This document shows, in pieces, positions 1 to 8,047 of a DNA stretch of 64,000 nt. How positions within the stretch are numbered: position 1 is the first letter of the stretch; every line of letters starts with the position of its first letter. The notes below the pieces were generated by a model. The model was not told the DNA's origin. It made no database searches and saw only the letters and a list, made by a program, of their open reading frames with translations. This DNA comes from an uncultured Alistipes sp. Lineage in GTDB: Bacteria; Bacteroidota; Bacteroidia; Bacteroidales; UBA932. The stretch lies in the NCBI GenBank assembly GCA_900550465.1, contig URSC01000004.1, positions 124,001 to 188,000 of the forward strand. The letters are read 5' to 3'. Both the position numbers and the translations under genes were made by a program.

Positions 1-2
1 AA

Positions 3-581
3 GGTGCGGAAAAGAATACCGGGGCCTCGGGGGGATTCTCCCTGACTGCCGAGGAACGGGAGGTGCTGCTGGAGACGGCCCGGCGGAGTATTGAGACGGC
101 TTTTGACGGCAAGTACTGGCTGCCGTCCGACACTCAGCTGACGCAGACGCTCAAGGCGGAGTGCGGGGCGTTCGTTACCCTGCATCTGCATGGGCGGCTA
201 CGCGGATGTATCGGCAATATAGTGGGAGTCAGGCCGTTGTATAAGACTGTTGCGGAGATGGCCAGGGCAGCGGCATTTGAGGATGACAGGTTCCGGCCGC
301 TGACCAGGGAGGAACTGGAACAGGTGCATATCGAGATATCGGTACTGTCTCCGTTGAGGCAGATATCCTCGCCGGACGAGCTGGTGCTTGGACGGGACGG
401 GGTGCTGATGGTCAAGGACGGCCGCAGCGGGACCTTCCTGCCGCAGGTGGCGGACGAGACCGGCTGGACCAGGGAGGAGTTCTTGGGACACTGTGCCCGG
501 GACAAGGCCGGAATCGGCTGGAACGGGTGGAAGGATGCGGACCTGTACGTTTATCAGGCGGAGGTGTTCGATGAGCGGTGA
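3..581 (+). CDS. AMMECR1-domain protein (AmmeMemoRadiSam system protein A), 5' end outside window
   Basis: The reading frame is open from the first bases of the window, so the gene starts upstream. The visible part is one AMMECR1 domain of about 170 residues. It contains the family core FVTLHLHGRLRGCIGNI and a C-terminal segment GWTREEFLGHCARDKAGI. The linker before the domain is Gly/Ser-rich (GASGGFSLT), which would fit the C-terminal half of a MEMO1-AMMECR1 fusion as seen in other Bacteroidales, but the N-terminal half cannot be seen. The stop overlaps the start of the radical SAM partner by 11 bp. Family knowledge: AmmeMemoRadiSam proteins co-occur, and their exact reaction is not settled. 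The family call is strong and the fusion is inference. Confidence 0.85.
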   Translation, partial: GAEKNTGASGGFSLTAEEREVLLETARRSIETAFDGKYWLPSDTQLTQTLKAECGAFVTLHLHGRLRGCIGNIVGVRPLYKTVAEMARAAAFEDDRFRPLTREELEQVHIEISVLSPLRQISSPDELVLGRDGVLMVKDGRSGTFLPQVADETGWTREEFLGHCARDKAGIGWNGWKDADLYVYQAEVFDER

Positions 582-1458
582 CATTCAGCGAGGTGTGGAG
601 GCCCGGTACTGTGAAGCCGGGGCGGACGGGAGCGTGACATGTACGCTCTGCCCGCACCGCTGCCGTCTGACCGAGGGACGCCGGGGGCTCTGCCGCAGCC
701 GGGAGGTCCGGGACGGGAGGCTCGTGTCACTGGCCTACGGACGGGTCTGCGCCCTGCATGTGGACCCCGTCGAGAAGAAGCCGCTGCTGCATTTTCATCC
801 GGGGGAGATGTGCCTGTCGCTCGCTGCCGCAGGCTGCAACCTTTCCTGCCGCAACTGCCAGAACTGGAGCATTTCCCAGGTGCGCCCCGAGGAGGTGGAG
901 AGCAGTTTCATTGTTCCCGGGATGCTGCCGGAACTGGCCCGGAGGACCTCCTGCCGGATAGTCGCCTATACCTATACCGAGCCGCTGACCTGGATGGAGT
1001 ACACCGTGGACTGTGCCCGGACGTGCCGGGAGGCGGGGCTGTTGAATATTTTGGTTTCGGCCGGATATGTCAATGAGGGGCCGTTAGATGACCTGCTGCC
1101 GTATCTCGACGCGGCGAATATCGATCTGAAGTCATTTTCCGAGGATATCTACCGGAGGGTGAGCCGGGCCTCGCTGGCTCCGGTGCTGAGGACCCTGGAG
1201 AAGATGCGGGATGCGGGGGTGTGGCTCGAGATTACCAATCTGCTGATTCCGGGGATCAACGATGATCCGGGGATGCTGCGGGAGATGTGTCGCTGGTTAG
1301 CGGACAACGGGTTTGCCGGGGCGCCGCTGCATTTTTCGAGGTTCTTTCCGCAGTACAGGATGCGGGAGGTGCCGCCTACGCCGATAGGAACTCTGCGGAT
1401 GGCGGAGGAGATTGCACGGGAGTGCGGGATCCGTTATGTGCATCTGGGCAATGTCTGA
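571..1458 (+). CDS. amrS: AmmeMemoRadiSam system radical SAM enzyme
   Basis: The protein has 295 residues from the ATG that overlaps the AMMECR1 stop. An in-frame start further upstream exists but would lie deep inside the previous gene. An N-terminal cysteine cluster (CTLCPHRC, about residues 24-31) precedes the radical-SAM CxxxCxxC motif at Cys89/Cys93/Cys96 (CNLSCRNC). This cluster binds the 4Fe-4S centre that cleaves S-adenosylmethionine. A TIM-barrel body follows (AYTYTEP, NIDLKSF, TNLLIPGIND). It is close to pyruvate-formate-lyase activating enzymes, but the AMMECR1 neighbour identifies the AmrS branch. The two genes are translationally coupled. The 3' end overlaps the convergent MFS gene by 25 bp. 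Confidence 0.9.
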   Translation: MSGDIQRGVEARYCEAGADGSVTCTLCPHRCRLTEGRRGLCRSREVRDGRLVSLAYGRVCALHVDPVEKKPLLHFHPGEMCLSLAAAGCNLSCRNCQNWSISQVRPEEVESSFIVPGMLPELARRTSCRIVAYTYTEPLTWMEYTVDCARTCREAGLLNILVSAGYVNEGPLDDLLPYLDAANIDLKSFSEDIYRRVSRASLAPVLRTLEKMRDAGVWLEITNLLIPGINDDPGMLREMCRWLADNGFAGAPLHFSRFFPQYRMREVPPTPIGTLRMAEEIARECGIRYVHLGNV

Positions 1459-2633
1459 TTTTTGCAGAAGACCGTACTGAGGGCTGTTGCGGAGAATATG
1501 ACTCCGGTGATGCAGACGCCGGTCCAGCCTGCGAGCCGCCAGCCGATGCCCGAGAGCAGGGTCGCGAGACTGCCGCCGAGGAAGAGGGAGGTCATGAAGA
1601 TGGTGTTGGCCCGGTTCGAGGCGTCGGGAACGGCCTGCAGGCAGCCGCTCTGGTTGCTCAGCTGCATGAACTGGGCGCCGAGCTCGAGGAGGATGATGGC
1701 GGCGATGATGCCGGTGTATGTGTGGCCGAGGGTAGCTGCTGCTGTCCAGGCCGCGAGCTGGAGGATGGCTCCGATGGCGGTCATCCGTCTGATTCCGAGG
1801 CGCGGGACATATCTGCCAATACCGCTGGCTGCTATGGCGCCGACCACTCCGCAGAGTCCGAGCAGGCCTACGGTGCGGCTGCCGGCATGGAACGGCTCTC
1901 CGGCAAGGTGGAAGGCCATGCAGGACCAGATGCTCATCATGCTGCCGAAGGTGCAGGCGCCGCGGAAGGCGTACAGACGCATGCGGGGATGGGTCGCGAA
2001 TATTTTCCAGACACTTTTGATCAGGCTTCCGTATGTGCCGCTGAAAGTACCCGGCATACGTGGCAGCATCCTCAGGGTGAGGACCAGGCAGAGCAGCATC
2101 AGGACGGCTGCCACTATGAACATCGTGCGCCATCCGACCCATTGGCCTACATAGCCGCTGATGACCCGGGCGCCGAGGATGCCGGTGAGCAGGCCCGAGA
2201 GGACGTAGCCCATGTTGCGGGACTTGTGTTCCGGCTCCGAGAACTGGCCGGCTATCGGGATGAATATCTGGGGGATGACCGAGCAAACTCCGAGACCGAG
2301 CGAGGCCGCCAGGACGGTCCAGATGCTGTGCGAGACGGCTATGGCTGCCGACATGAGGGCTGCTATGCTCATGATGGTCAGCACTATCCTGCGCCTTGAC
2401 CACATATCGGCCATGGGGACGATGAGCAGGAGCCCGAGGGCGTAACCGGCCTGGGTGACCACTGTGATGAGGTTGGCGAGGGTGCCGCTGCAGGCCAGGT
2501 CGGTGCGGATGTCCTCTAGCAGCGGCTGGTTGTAGTAGAGATTGGCCACGGTCAGGCCCGCCACTGCCGACATCATCAGCAGGGTGGGGGCGGGGATGCC
2601 CTGGTCGGGTCTGAGGGTTGAGAGTCTGACCAT
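1434..2633 (-). CDS. MFS transporter (drug/sugar exporter type)
   Basis: The 399-residue protein has about twelve hydrophobic segments and the major-facilitator loop 2-3 motif (PMADMWSRRRIVL), followed by a central loop and a second six-helix half. A single-subunit inner-membrane exporter of the DHA/YgaY type is the best family call. The substrate cannot be inferred. It is read toward amrS and overlaps it by 25 bp at the 3' ends. A TAAATTTG -7 box lies 26 bp upstream of its ATG. Two long antisense frames over this gene are shadows caused by high GC content. Confidence 0.85.
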   Translation of the reverse strand: MVRLSTLRPDQGIPAPTLLMMSAVAGLTVANLYYNQPLLEDIRTDLACSGTLANLITVVTQAGYALGLLLIVPMADMWSRRRIVLTIMSIAALMSAAIAVSHSIWTVLAASLGLGVCSVIPQIFIPIAGQFSEPEHKSRNMGYVLSGLLTGILGARVISGYVGQWVGWRTMFIVAAVLMLLCLVLTLRMLPRMPGTFSGTYGSLIKSVWKIFATHPRMRLYAFRGACTFGSMMSIWSCMAFHLAGEPFHAGSRTVGLLGLCGVVGAIAASGIGRYVPRLGIRRMTAIGAILQLAAWTAAATLGHTYTGIIAAIILLELGAQFMQLSNQSGCLQAVPDASNRANTIFMTSLFLGGSLATLLSGIGWRLAGWTGVCITGVIFSATALSTVFCKNQTLPRCT

Positions 2634-2658
2634 CCGGAGTACTGTTTGGTTCGTCCTT

Positions 2659-2666
2659 CAAATTTA
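2659..2666 (-). promoter_or_regulatory. -7 promoter box for the MFS gene
   Basis: On the minus strand the sequence reads TAAATTTG, a full match to the Bacteroidota -7 consensus TAnnTTTG, ending about 25 bp before the ATG. I see no convincing TTG element at -33. Confidence 0.5.
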
Positions 2667-2691
2667 CGAAAATTTACTAAATTCGCGCTGT

Positions 2692-3213
2692 ATGGATACG
2701 ATGTCCCCTCAGCAGCGGCATAAGAACATGGCGGCCATCCGTTCGGCTGACACCAAGCCCGAGATGACCGTCCGCCGCTGGCTGCACTCCCGCGGCTTCC
2801 GCTACCGGCTCAACCACCCGCGTCTGCCCGGCCACCCCGACATCGTACTGCGCAAGTACCGCACCTGCATCTTCGTCAACGGCTGCTTCTGGCACGGCCA
2901 CGAAGGCTGCCGCTACTTCCGCCTCCCCAAGACCAACATCGACTTCTGGCGCACGAAGATAGAGCGCAACCGCGAGCGTGACCACCGCGACTACCTGGCC
3001 CTCGCCCGCCTCGGCTGGCACACCATAGTCATCTGGGAGTGCAGCCTCAGGCCCGCCGCCGTCCGCCGGCGCACCCTCGAGTCGCTCGAGCAGACCCTCT
3101 ATCACATCTATCTGGCTGACCGGGAGGTAGGGAACGGGCCTTCGCGGGCTCTGGAGTATCCGGTCCGCGGGGAGGAGGACGGGGGTGATGGGAAGATGGT
3201 GGCGGAGCAGTAA
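2692..3213 (+). CDS. vsr: Very short patch repair endonuclease (Vsr)
   Basis: The protein has 173 residues from ATG 2692. An earlier in-frame start would run through the MFS promoter and is rejected. The family core is intact: GHPDIVL carries the catalytic Asp50, and FVNGCFWHGHEGC carries the His/Cys zinc and active-site cluster. Vsr nicks 5' of the T in T:G mismatches created by deamination of 5-methylcytosine and normally accompanies a Dcm-type methyltransferase. The nearest C5 methyltransferase here is about 3.6 kb downstream, across an unrelated defence pair. The Vsr frame is GC-rich, unlike the AT-rich island that follows, so it may be a resident gene at the island edge. Confidence 0.92.
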   Translation: MDTMSPQQRHKNMAAIRSADTKPEMTVRRWLHSRGFRYRLNHPRLPGHPDIVLRKYRTCIFVNGCFWHGHEGCRYFRLPKTNIDFWRTKIERNRERDHRDYLALARLGWHTIVIWECSLRPAAVRRRTLESLEQTLYHIYLADREVGNGPSRALEYPVRGEEDGGDGKMVAEQ

Positions 3214-3715
3214 ACTTTGGGGAATTTTTGGAAATGCTTTTTATAAAAAGCAAAAAGATGCTGTTATTGCTCAATGTATTAAACACTGGATCTGAAAGAA
3301 CTGAATTTACTTACTTACTGCGCAGTCTGTTCATACCCAGTTTTACGTTTTTTTCTATTACATAGAAACTTACGTCAGGTATCCGATTTACAGACTGAGG
3401 AGTGTCGCCGCTTGTCTGTTATCCGGTCTTTGGCATATAACGCTCTCTATCAACATTATGTACGGATTATTCGATTACAGACTCGACATGGAGAAAATGT
3501 GCTGACCGCAGACTGCCCTTGCCACAACGCTTCTAAGGCGCATTTAAGAGAATACATGTCCAGGCGCACTGTTCAGTCTGTTATCTGCATAACCGCGTAA
3601 CCATTTGTTCTATGGTCTGATACCCCAAACGCTCTATTACAGACTATCGGTGGTGTGGAAATGTTACGTAGGGTGAAAGTCGAAAAATTTAAAATGTGAG
3701 AATATTTCTCAAATA
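3214..3715. other. Intergenic island boundary with TTACAGACT repeats
   Basis: No convincing gene lies here. The stretch becomes AT-richer away from vsr. It contains the nonamer TTACAGACT three times (3388-3396, 3475-3483, 3637-3645) and looser AGTCTGTT copies on the opposite strand. A 62-codon frame (3412-3600) has no protein-like composition. The stretch may be the remnant left edge of the inserted defence island. Confidence 0.35.
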
Positions 3716-3747
3716 TTTGCGCCTGTTCACGTGTTTTCCTATATTTG
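3716..3747 (+). promoter_or_regulatory. Promoter of the rloA/rloB pair
   Basis: A TTTG at 3716-3719 is followed after 20 bp by TATATTTG at 3740-3747. Both elements and the spacing match the Bacteroidota primary sigma-factor promoter. The -7 box ends 24 bp before the ATG of the ATPase gene. Confidence 0.75.
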
Positions 3748-3771
3748 CATTAAATATTATGAGAAAATCGT

Positions 3772-5001
3772 ATGCTTGTAAATTTTACTTTTCAGAATTT
3801 CCGTTCGTTCAGATATGAGCAGTCTCTGCGGATGGAGGCTACTTCGATTAGGGAACTGAAGGCTTCTGTTGTCGAAACAGAGGATTATCGTCTTTTACCT
3901 GCAGCTGTGATATACGGAGCCAATTCGAGCGGTAAAAGTAACGTCCTGCGGGCTCTGCTGGCCATGAGGGACTTAGTACTGTCTTCTGTTTGGCTGAATC
4001 CGGGAGACAAACTGGCATTTGACCCTTTCTGTTTGGACGAAACTTCTGAATCAGAGCCTACATCTTATGAGATTCAGTTTCTTCTCGGGAATACAAAGTA
4101 CCGCTATGGCATAGAGCATGACCGGCAGAGGATAATCGGGGAGTGGTTGTATGAGAAGAAAGTAAAAGAGCGGGAGTTCTGCCTGTTTGAGAGAAACTGT
4201 CAGGAATTGCATGTCTCTTCTGCAAGATTCGCCGAAGGTGAGGGGAAAGAGGAGATGACACCCGAAAACAGGCTTTTCCTGTCATTAGTGGCTCAACTGA
4301 ATGGGAAAAAAGCAGAGTCGATTATCGGCTTTTTCCGCGGCATGTACGATTTCTCACGCAAAAGTTTCGGTGAAAATGACAGTTTTACGATGAAGCTGTT
4401 TCAGAACAACAGCGAGGAGTGCAAGGATATTTTGAGTTTTTATCAGCACCTCCAGTTAGGATTTAAGGATATGAAAGTCCAGGAAGCACCTTACTATTAC
4501 GTGGAAAAGGAAAAGAAGGTGGAATTTAAGGGGCTTTATGAAATGCTTACCGTTCATAATATCTACGATAATGAAGGGAATGTCGTGGATGAACGGATGT
4601 TCAGAAAAGACTTGATGGAATCAGAGGGGACAAAACAGGTGATCTCGCTGTCAGGTCCGCTGTTCTCGGCTCTGAAAAACGGAACAATCCTGCTTGTAGA
4701 CGAACTGGACATCCGCCTGCATCCGATGCTTACCAGAAGCATTGTCCAGCTGTTCATGGATAAGAATACAAATCCCAACGGAGCGCAACTTGTATGTACT
4801 ACACACGATACCAACTTGCTCAATCTCGCGTATTTGCGTAGAGATCAGATCTGGTTCACAGAGAAAGACAGGACCGACTCCAGCGTTCTCTATTCCCTTG
4901 TCGAGTTCAAGGATGACCGTGGGGTCAAGGTCCGTAATGACCGAAGCATTGAGAAGGATTATATCGAGGGACGTTTTGGGGCGATTCCGTTTTTACGTTA
5001 A
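3772..5001 (+). CDS. RloA-like AAA ATPase (AbiL-type defence pair)
   Basis: This is a 409-residue SMC/ABC-type ATPase of the AAA_15/AAA_21 class. The N-terminus MLVNFTFQNFRSF is the usual first strand of these ATPases. Walker A is YGANSSGKSN (near residue 47), Walker B is ILLVDELDIRLHP (about residue 305), and a switch histidine lies in CTTHDTNLLN (about residue 343). The gene is followed 11 bp later by a RloB-like TOPRIM gene. In Lactococcus AbiL and related loci, such ATPase-RloB pairs give abortive phage resistance, and the ATPase is thought to sense infection and release the partner nuclease. The family and pairing are clear; the activity here is inferred. Confidence 0.85.
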   Translation: MLVNFTFQNFRSFRYEQSLRMEATSIRELKASVVETEDYRLLPAAVIYGANSSGKSNVLRALLAMRDLVLSSVWLNPGDKLAFDPFCLDETSESEPTSYEIQFLLGNTKYRYGIEHDRQRIIGEWLYEKKVKEREFCLFERNCQELHVSSARFAEGEGKEEMTPENRLFLSLVAQLNGKKAESIIGFFRGMYDFSRKSFGENDSFTMKLFQNNSEECKDILSFYQHLQLGFKDMKVQEAPYYYVEKEKKVEFKGLYEMLTVHNIYDNEGNVVDERMFRKDLMESEGTKQVISLSGPLFSALKNGTILLVDELDIRLHPMLTRSIVQLFMDKNTNPNGAQLVCTTHDTNLLNLAYLRRDQIWFTEKDRTDSSVLYSLVEFKDDRGVKVRNDRSIEKDYIEGRFGAIPFLR

Positions 5002-5012
5002 ATGTTCATACT

Positions 5013-5705
5013 ATGGGACTTATTCCAAAATACAAGAGAGAGAAGCAAAAACTGATAAGGCGCGAGGCGAAAGCTGCAAAGAAGCGTGGAGAAAAAGTGC
5101 GGTCCAAAATAGTCCGTTTTCTTATTGTATGTGAGGGAAGTGAGACCGAACCCAATTATTTTGAATCCTTTATTGCCGACAATTATTCTCAGGTGTTGTC
5201 TCCAATTGTTAGAGGGGGAGGACGTTCTACATGTTCGTTGGTAAAGTGGGCAAAAGAGAAAAAAGATGAGCTTGAGCGGGCAAGTCAACTTAGATTTGAC
5301 AGGGTATGGGTAGTGTTCGACAAAGATGACAATAATGATTTCGACAAAGCAATAGAGATGGCTAGAAAATATGGGTTCCAGGTAGCGTGGAGCAACGAAG
5401 CCTTTGAACTGTGGTTTCTGCTTCACTTTCAGTATTGCGACACAGCGATAAGCCGCACTGCCTATATCGAGAAACTTGAAGGTAAAATACGTGAGTGCAA
5501 GGGATATAAGACTTACCGGTATGAGAAGAATTCTAAGAAAATGTATGACATAATTACATCTTTGGGAAATGAAAAATCAGCCATATCATATGCCAGGCAC
5601 TTGAGATCAACCTACTCGAAGGAGCAAAAATTTTCAGAGCACAATCCTTGTTCTACGGTAGACCGCTTGATAGAAGAGCTCAGGTGTCCGGAGAAGTTTT
5701 TGTAA
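5013..5705 (+). CDS. rloB: RloB family TOPRIM-like nuclease
   Basis: The protein has 230 residues. A lysine/arginine-rich N-terminus precedes a TOPRIM-type core. This has the acidic loop FLIVCEGSETEPNYF (catalytic Glu), the DxD-type strand VWVVFDKDDN, and the family segment WSNEAFELWFLLHF. RloB proteins pair with RloA-type ATPases and are presumed effector nucleases. The gene lies 11 bp after the ATPase and both are served by the promoter at 3716-3747. A hairpin with a T-tract follows at 5747, so the two genes form a closed two-gene operon. Confidence 0.88.
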   Translation: MGLIPKYKREKQKLIRREAKAAKKRGEKVRSKIVRFLIVCEGSETEPNYFESFIADNYSQVLSPIVRGGGRSTCSLVKWAKEKKDELERASQLRFDRVWVVFDKDDNNDFDKAIEMARKYGFQVAWSNEAFELWFLLHFQYCDTAISRTAYIEKLEGKIRECKGYKTYRYEKNSKKMYDIITSLGNEKSAISYARHLRSTYSKEQKFSEHNPCSTVDRLIEELRCPEKFL

Positions 5706-5746
5706 AGATGCGGAAGGTAGGTTGCATTTTTAGTTCATAGGAATGA

Positions 5747-5771
5747 TTAACACTTGTGTTAAATTTTTTTT
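5747..5771 (+). terminator. Rho-independent terminator of rloA/rloB
   Basis: The stem TTAACA-CTTG-TGTTAA (5747-5762) is followed at once by a run of eight T residues (5764-5771), 41 bp after the rloB stop. It also faces the convergent 156-residue gene. Confidence 0.75.
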
Positions 5772-5830
5772 GTACGGCTGTGGAGCCAAGAGGCGTAATG
5801 ACCGGGGGCTCTGTCCATACTGATATTTGT

Positions 5831-6301
5831 TTAAATGGGAACAGAAAGTGAAACAGATCGCTCTTTCTGAAATTCATCATCCCAAGTTATTCTCAACTTG
5901 ATCGTTTTTGAGTGTCCTTCACAAAATGAAAGGCGTTCTTCTATGTAGGATTGAGGATTTATGATGTCATATGGGCCAAATTCCGTATGGAGTATCCTGG
6001 ACATTTCATCTTTAGTGGACAGTATTTCTATTTTGATATTTTTAGCATCTGCTTTTCCTGCATTGACAAATCGTATTTTCGCGCTCCCTTTATGACCATG
6101 AATTATAGCAGCTTTCATTTCTGCCATTTTCTCTTTGACTTCTTCTTTTTCAAATTGTCTGATTTGCAACTCATTAAGTTTGGCCTCTTGTTCTTTTAAT
6201 TTTTTGTCATGTTTAAAATAAGCAAAAATACCGCCTACAGCGACTAGGCCTGACAGTATTATATCACTCCAATTTTTAAGAAAAGAGATAAAACTATTCA
6301 T
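5831..6301 (-). CDS. Membrane-anchored protein: TM helix, coiled coil, beta domain (unknown)
   Basis: The protein has 156 residues and is not recognised. One N-terminal transmembrane helix (DIILSGLVAVGGIFAYF, about residues 13-29) is followed by a charged coiled coil (KLKEQEAKLNELQIRQFEKEE). The C-terminal 90 residues look like a beta-sandwich (AKIRFVNAGKADAKNIKIEIL), similar in feel to CARDB/Ig-like folds. It lies 4 bp downstream of a zinc-ribbon protein gene in the same direction. The pair sits inside the defence island, opposite in strand to every flanking defence gene, so it may be a separate module such as a membrane effector with a small soluble partner. That role is inference. Confidence 0.6.
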   Translation of the reverse strand: MNSFISFLKNWSDIILSGLVAVGGIFAYFKHDKKLKEQEAKLNELQIRQFEKEEVKEKMAEMKAAIIHGHKGSAKIRFVNAGKADAKNIKIEILSTKDEMSRILHTEFGPYDIINPQSYIEERLSFCEGHSKTIKLRITWDDEFQKERSVSLSVPI

Positions 6302-6305
6302 TTGC

Positions 6306-6563
6306 TTATTTGAATTTTACAAACTTATTTCCCTTAAATGCTTTTTTAAATTCATCCTGAATGTACTTGGCCGTATTTTTCTTGATCTGCTCTTTTACTT
6401 CATCAATGGTATCAGTATTAAGCTCTTTTAATTCTTCTATTCCGCCAAAGTACTCTCTGTTGCAAAATGTGCATTTGACATATGATTTGTCTTCGTTGAA
6501 CTCAAATTTGTCATCACATCCGCATGTGGCACAGCGCAATTTTAAAGAGTATTCTGTTTGCAT
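6306..6563 (-). CDS. Small zinc-ribbon protein (ECs_2282-like)
   Basis: The protein has 85 residues with two CxxC knuckles (CATCGCDDKF and CTFCNREYFGG), the spacing expected for one zinc ribbon. The motif EFNEDKSYVKCTFCNREYFGG resembles the ECs_2282 family of putative zinc-binding proteins, which are common in prophage and accessory islands. The rest is a helical, lysine-rich tail. It is the first gene of a two-gene unit with the membrane protein that starts 4 bp downstream of its stop. Function unknown. Confidence 0.65.
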   Translation of the reverse strand: MQTEYSLKLRCATCGCDDKFEFNEDKSYVKCTFCNREYFGGIEELKELNTDTIDEVKEQIKKNTAKYIQDEFKKAFKGNKFVKFK

Positions 6564-6579
6564 GGTCTATTGTGTTTAA

Positions 6580-6824
6580 TTACTTGTCAGTTAAATAAAA
6601 AACATAAATGAAGGCGTGCTTTATGTAACTTAGAGCGTCAACAGCTATCCCTCATTATGTTTAGGCTCAGCCATATGGCAAAGTTCGCTATAATATAGAT
6701 AATTTGCAAACAATTAGCATACTTTGTAGTGACAATAGTGCAGACTGACATTGAACATCTCAGTCTTTTCTATAATAGGAAGGGTAAATGGGACAATTCT
6801 GTTCGCTCATTTATGGAAAATCCC
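6580..6824. other. AT-rich intergenic gap
   Basis: This stretch separates the divergent zinc-ribbon and methyltransferase genes. Apart from the -7 box at 6825, I see no gene or clear structure. Confidence 0.4.
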
Positions 6825-6832
6825 TATCTTTG
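6825..6832 (+). promoter_or_regulatory. -7 promoter box of the LlaJI-like operon
   Basis: TATCTTTG matches TAnnTTTG and ends 25 bp before the methyltransferase ATG. No good -33 TTG is visible at 19-21 bp. Confidence 0.55.
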
Positions 6833-6857
6833 TCAATTAGTACTAATCAGAAAATAG

Positions 6858-8039
6858 ATGCCTAAAAAGAAGCAATATACTTTCATCGACCTGTTTGCCG
6901 GAATCGGAGGATTCCATCAAGCCATGGATCAGTTTGGTGGGAAATGTGTCTTTGCTTGTGATATAGATCCGGACTGTCGGAAAACATATGAAGTTAATTA
7001 TGGAATAAAACCAGCCGGAGATATCACGCAGATTCATGCTGGCGAGATTCCTCCTCATGATATTCTTTTTGCAGGTTTTCCCTGTCAGTCATTTTCTAAA
7101 GCAGGAAAAAGATTAGGATTTGAAGATGAGACAAAGGGAACGCTATTCTTTGATATATGCAGAATACTAGAATACCACAAACCAAAATATGCGCTTCTTG
7201 AAAATGTCAGAAATTTAGCGACTCATGATCATGGTAATACTTGGCGTGTAATCCACGATAAATTAATTTCTCTTGGATATGATTTACTTCCATCTCCTGT
7301 GATCTTCAGCCCTCATTATATTGGAATTCCTCAGCATAGGGAACGAGTTTATATTATGTGTGTCAGGAAAGATGTGGGAAATGTTAAGCCTTTTATATTC
7401 AAAAAAAACAAGATTGAACATTGTTCCATAGAAACTATTCTTCAAGATGACAACGAAATCAATAATATAAGTGATTATAAAATATCGGAAGAGACAGTTG
7501 GTTTAATTGATTTGTGGAATGAATTTATCCAAAATATAAAAGTTGATAAACTGCCTGGTTTTCCTATTTGGTCCGAATATCTTCACGATATTCACGACAA
7601 TGAGGATATATTACAATATCCATCCTGGAAACAAAATTTCATACGAAAGAATAACGAACTATATTTAAACAACAAAGAGTTTATTGACGAATGGCTTCTC
7701 AGGGCAAAAAACAATGCATTGTTTTTTGGCGCGAAAGCCAAATTGGAATGGCAGGCAGGACAAACAGATAGTCCGGACATTTGGAAACAAATTTTCCAGT
7801 TTCGTCCCTCTGGAATCAGAGTTAAGGTAAATACATATTTTCCTGCCCTTGTGGCAATTGTACAAACCTCAATTATCGGCCCAAGAAAAAGATTTCTTAC
7901 GCCTAGAGAATGTGCTAGACTACAATGTTTCCCCGATGATTTTATTCCTGACGCTAAGTCTGCGCAAGCATACAAGCAGTTTGGAAACGCAGTAAATGTC
8001 GAGTGCGTAAAATTATTTATCAAACATATGCTCAAATAG
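6858..8039 (+). CDS. DNA (cytosine-5-)-methyltransferase
   Basis: The protein has 393 residues. Motif I is FIDLFAGIGGFH near the N-terminus. Motif IV, FPCQSFS, carries the catalytic Cys76. Motif VI is ENV (about 115-117), motif VIII QHRERV (about 159-164), and motif IX/X RECARLQCFPDDF and FGNAVNVECV at the C-terminus. It transfers a methyl group to C5 of cytosine and protects host DNA from the restriction genes directly behind it. The next gene starts within 10 bp, giving an M-McrB-McrC order typical of LlaJI-type systems. LlaJI itself uses two methyltransferases; only one is present here. It is AT-rich relative to the flanking chromosome. Confidence 0.93.
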   Translation: MPKKKQYTFIDLFAGIGGFHQAMDQFGGKCVFACDIDPDCRKTYEVNYGIKPAGDITQIHAGEIPPHDILFAGFPCQSFSKAGKRLGFEDETKGTLFFDICRILEYHKPKYALLENVRNLATHDHGNTWRVIHDKLISLGYDLLPSPVIFSPHYIGIPQHRERVYIMCVRKDVGNVKPFIFKKNKIEHCSIETILQDDNEINNISDYKISEETVGLIDLWNEFIQNIKVDKLPGFPIWSEYLHDIHDNEDILQYPSWKQNFIRKNNELYLNNKEFIDEWLLRAKNNALFFGAKAKLEWQAGQTDSPDIWKQIFQFRPSGIRVKVNTYFPALVAIVQTSIIGPRKRFLTPRECARLQCFPDDFIPDAKSAQAYKQFGNAVNVECVKLFIKHMLK

Positions 8040-8047
8040 AATTAAGT

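Noticed and set aside
1287..2661. Long frames (370, 454 and 230 codons) overlapping the MFS transporter gene
   Set aside because: They are antisense or out-of-frame shadows in GC-rich DNA with biased, low-complexity composition. The 399-residue MFS frame has clear membrane helices and a family motif.
3412..3600. 62-codon frame in the gap after vsr
   Set aside because: Composition is not protein-like, there is no start context, and it overlaps the TTACAGACT repeats.
3388..3645. TTACAGACT copies as a CRISPR array
   Set aside because: The conserved unit is only 9-10 bp and the spacing is irregular (87 and 162 bp), unlike a CRISPR array.
8003..8047. GTG start of the McrB-like gene inside the methyltransferase gene
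   Set aside because: ATG 8048 lies 8 bases after the methyltransferase stop and needs no overlap. The extra 15 residues have no family similarity.
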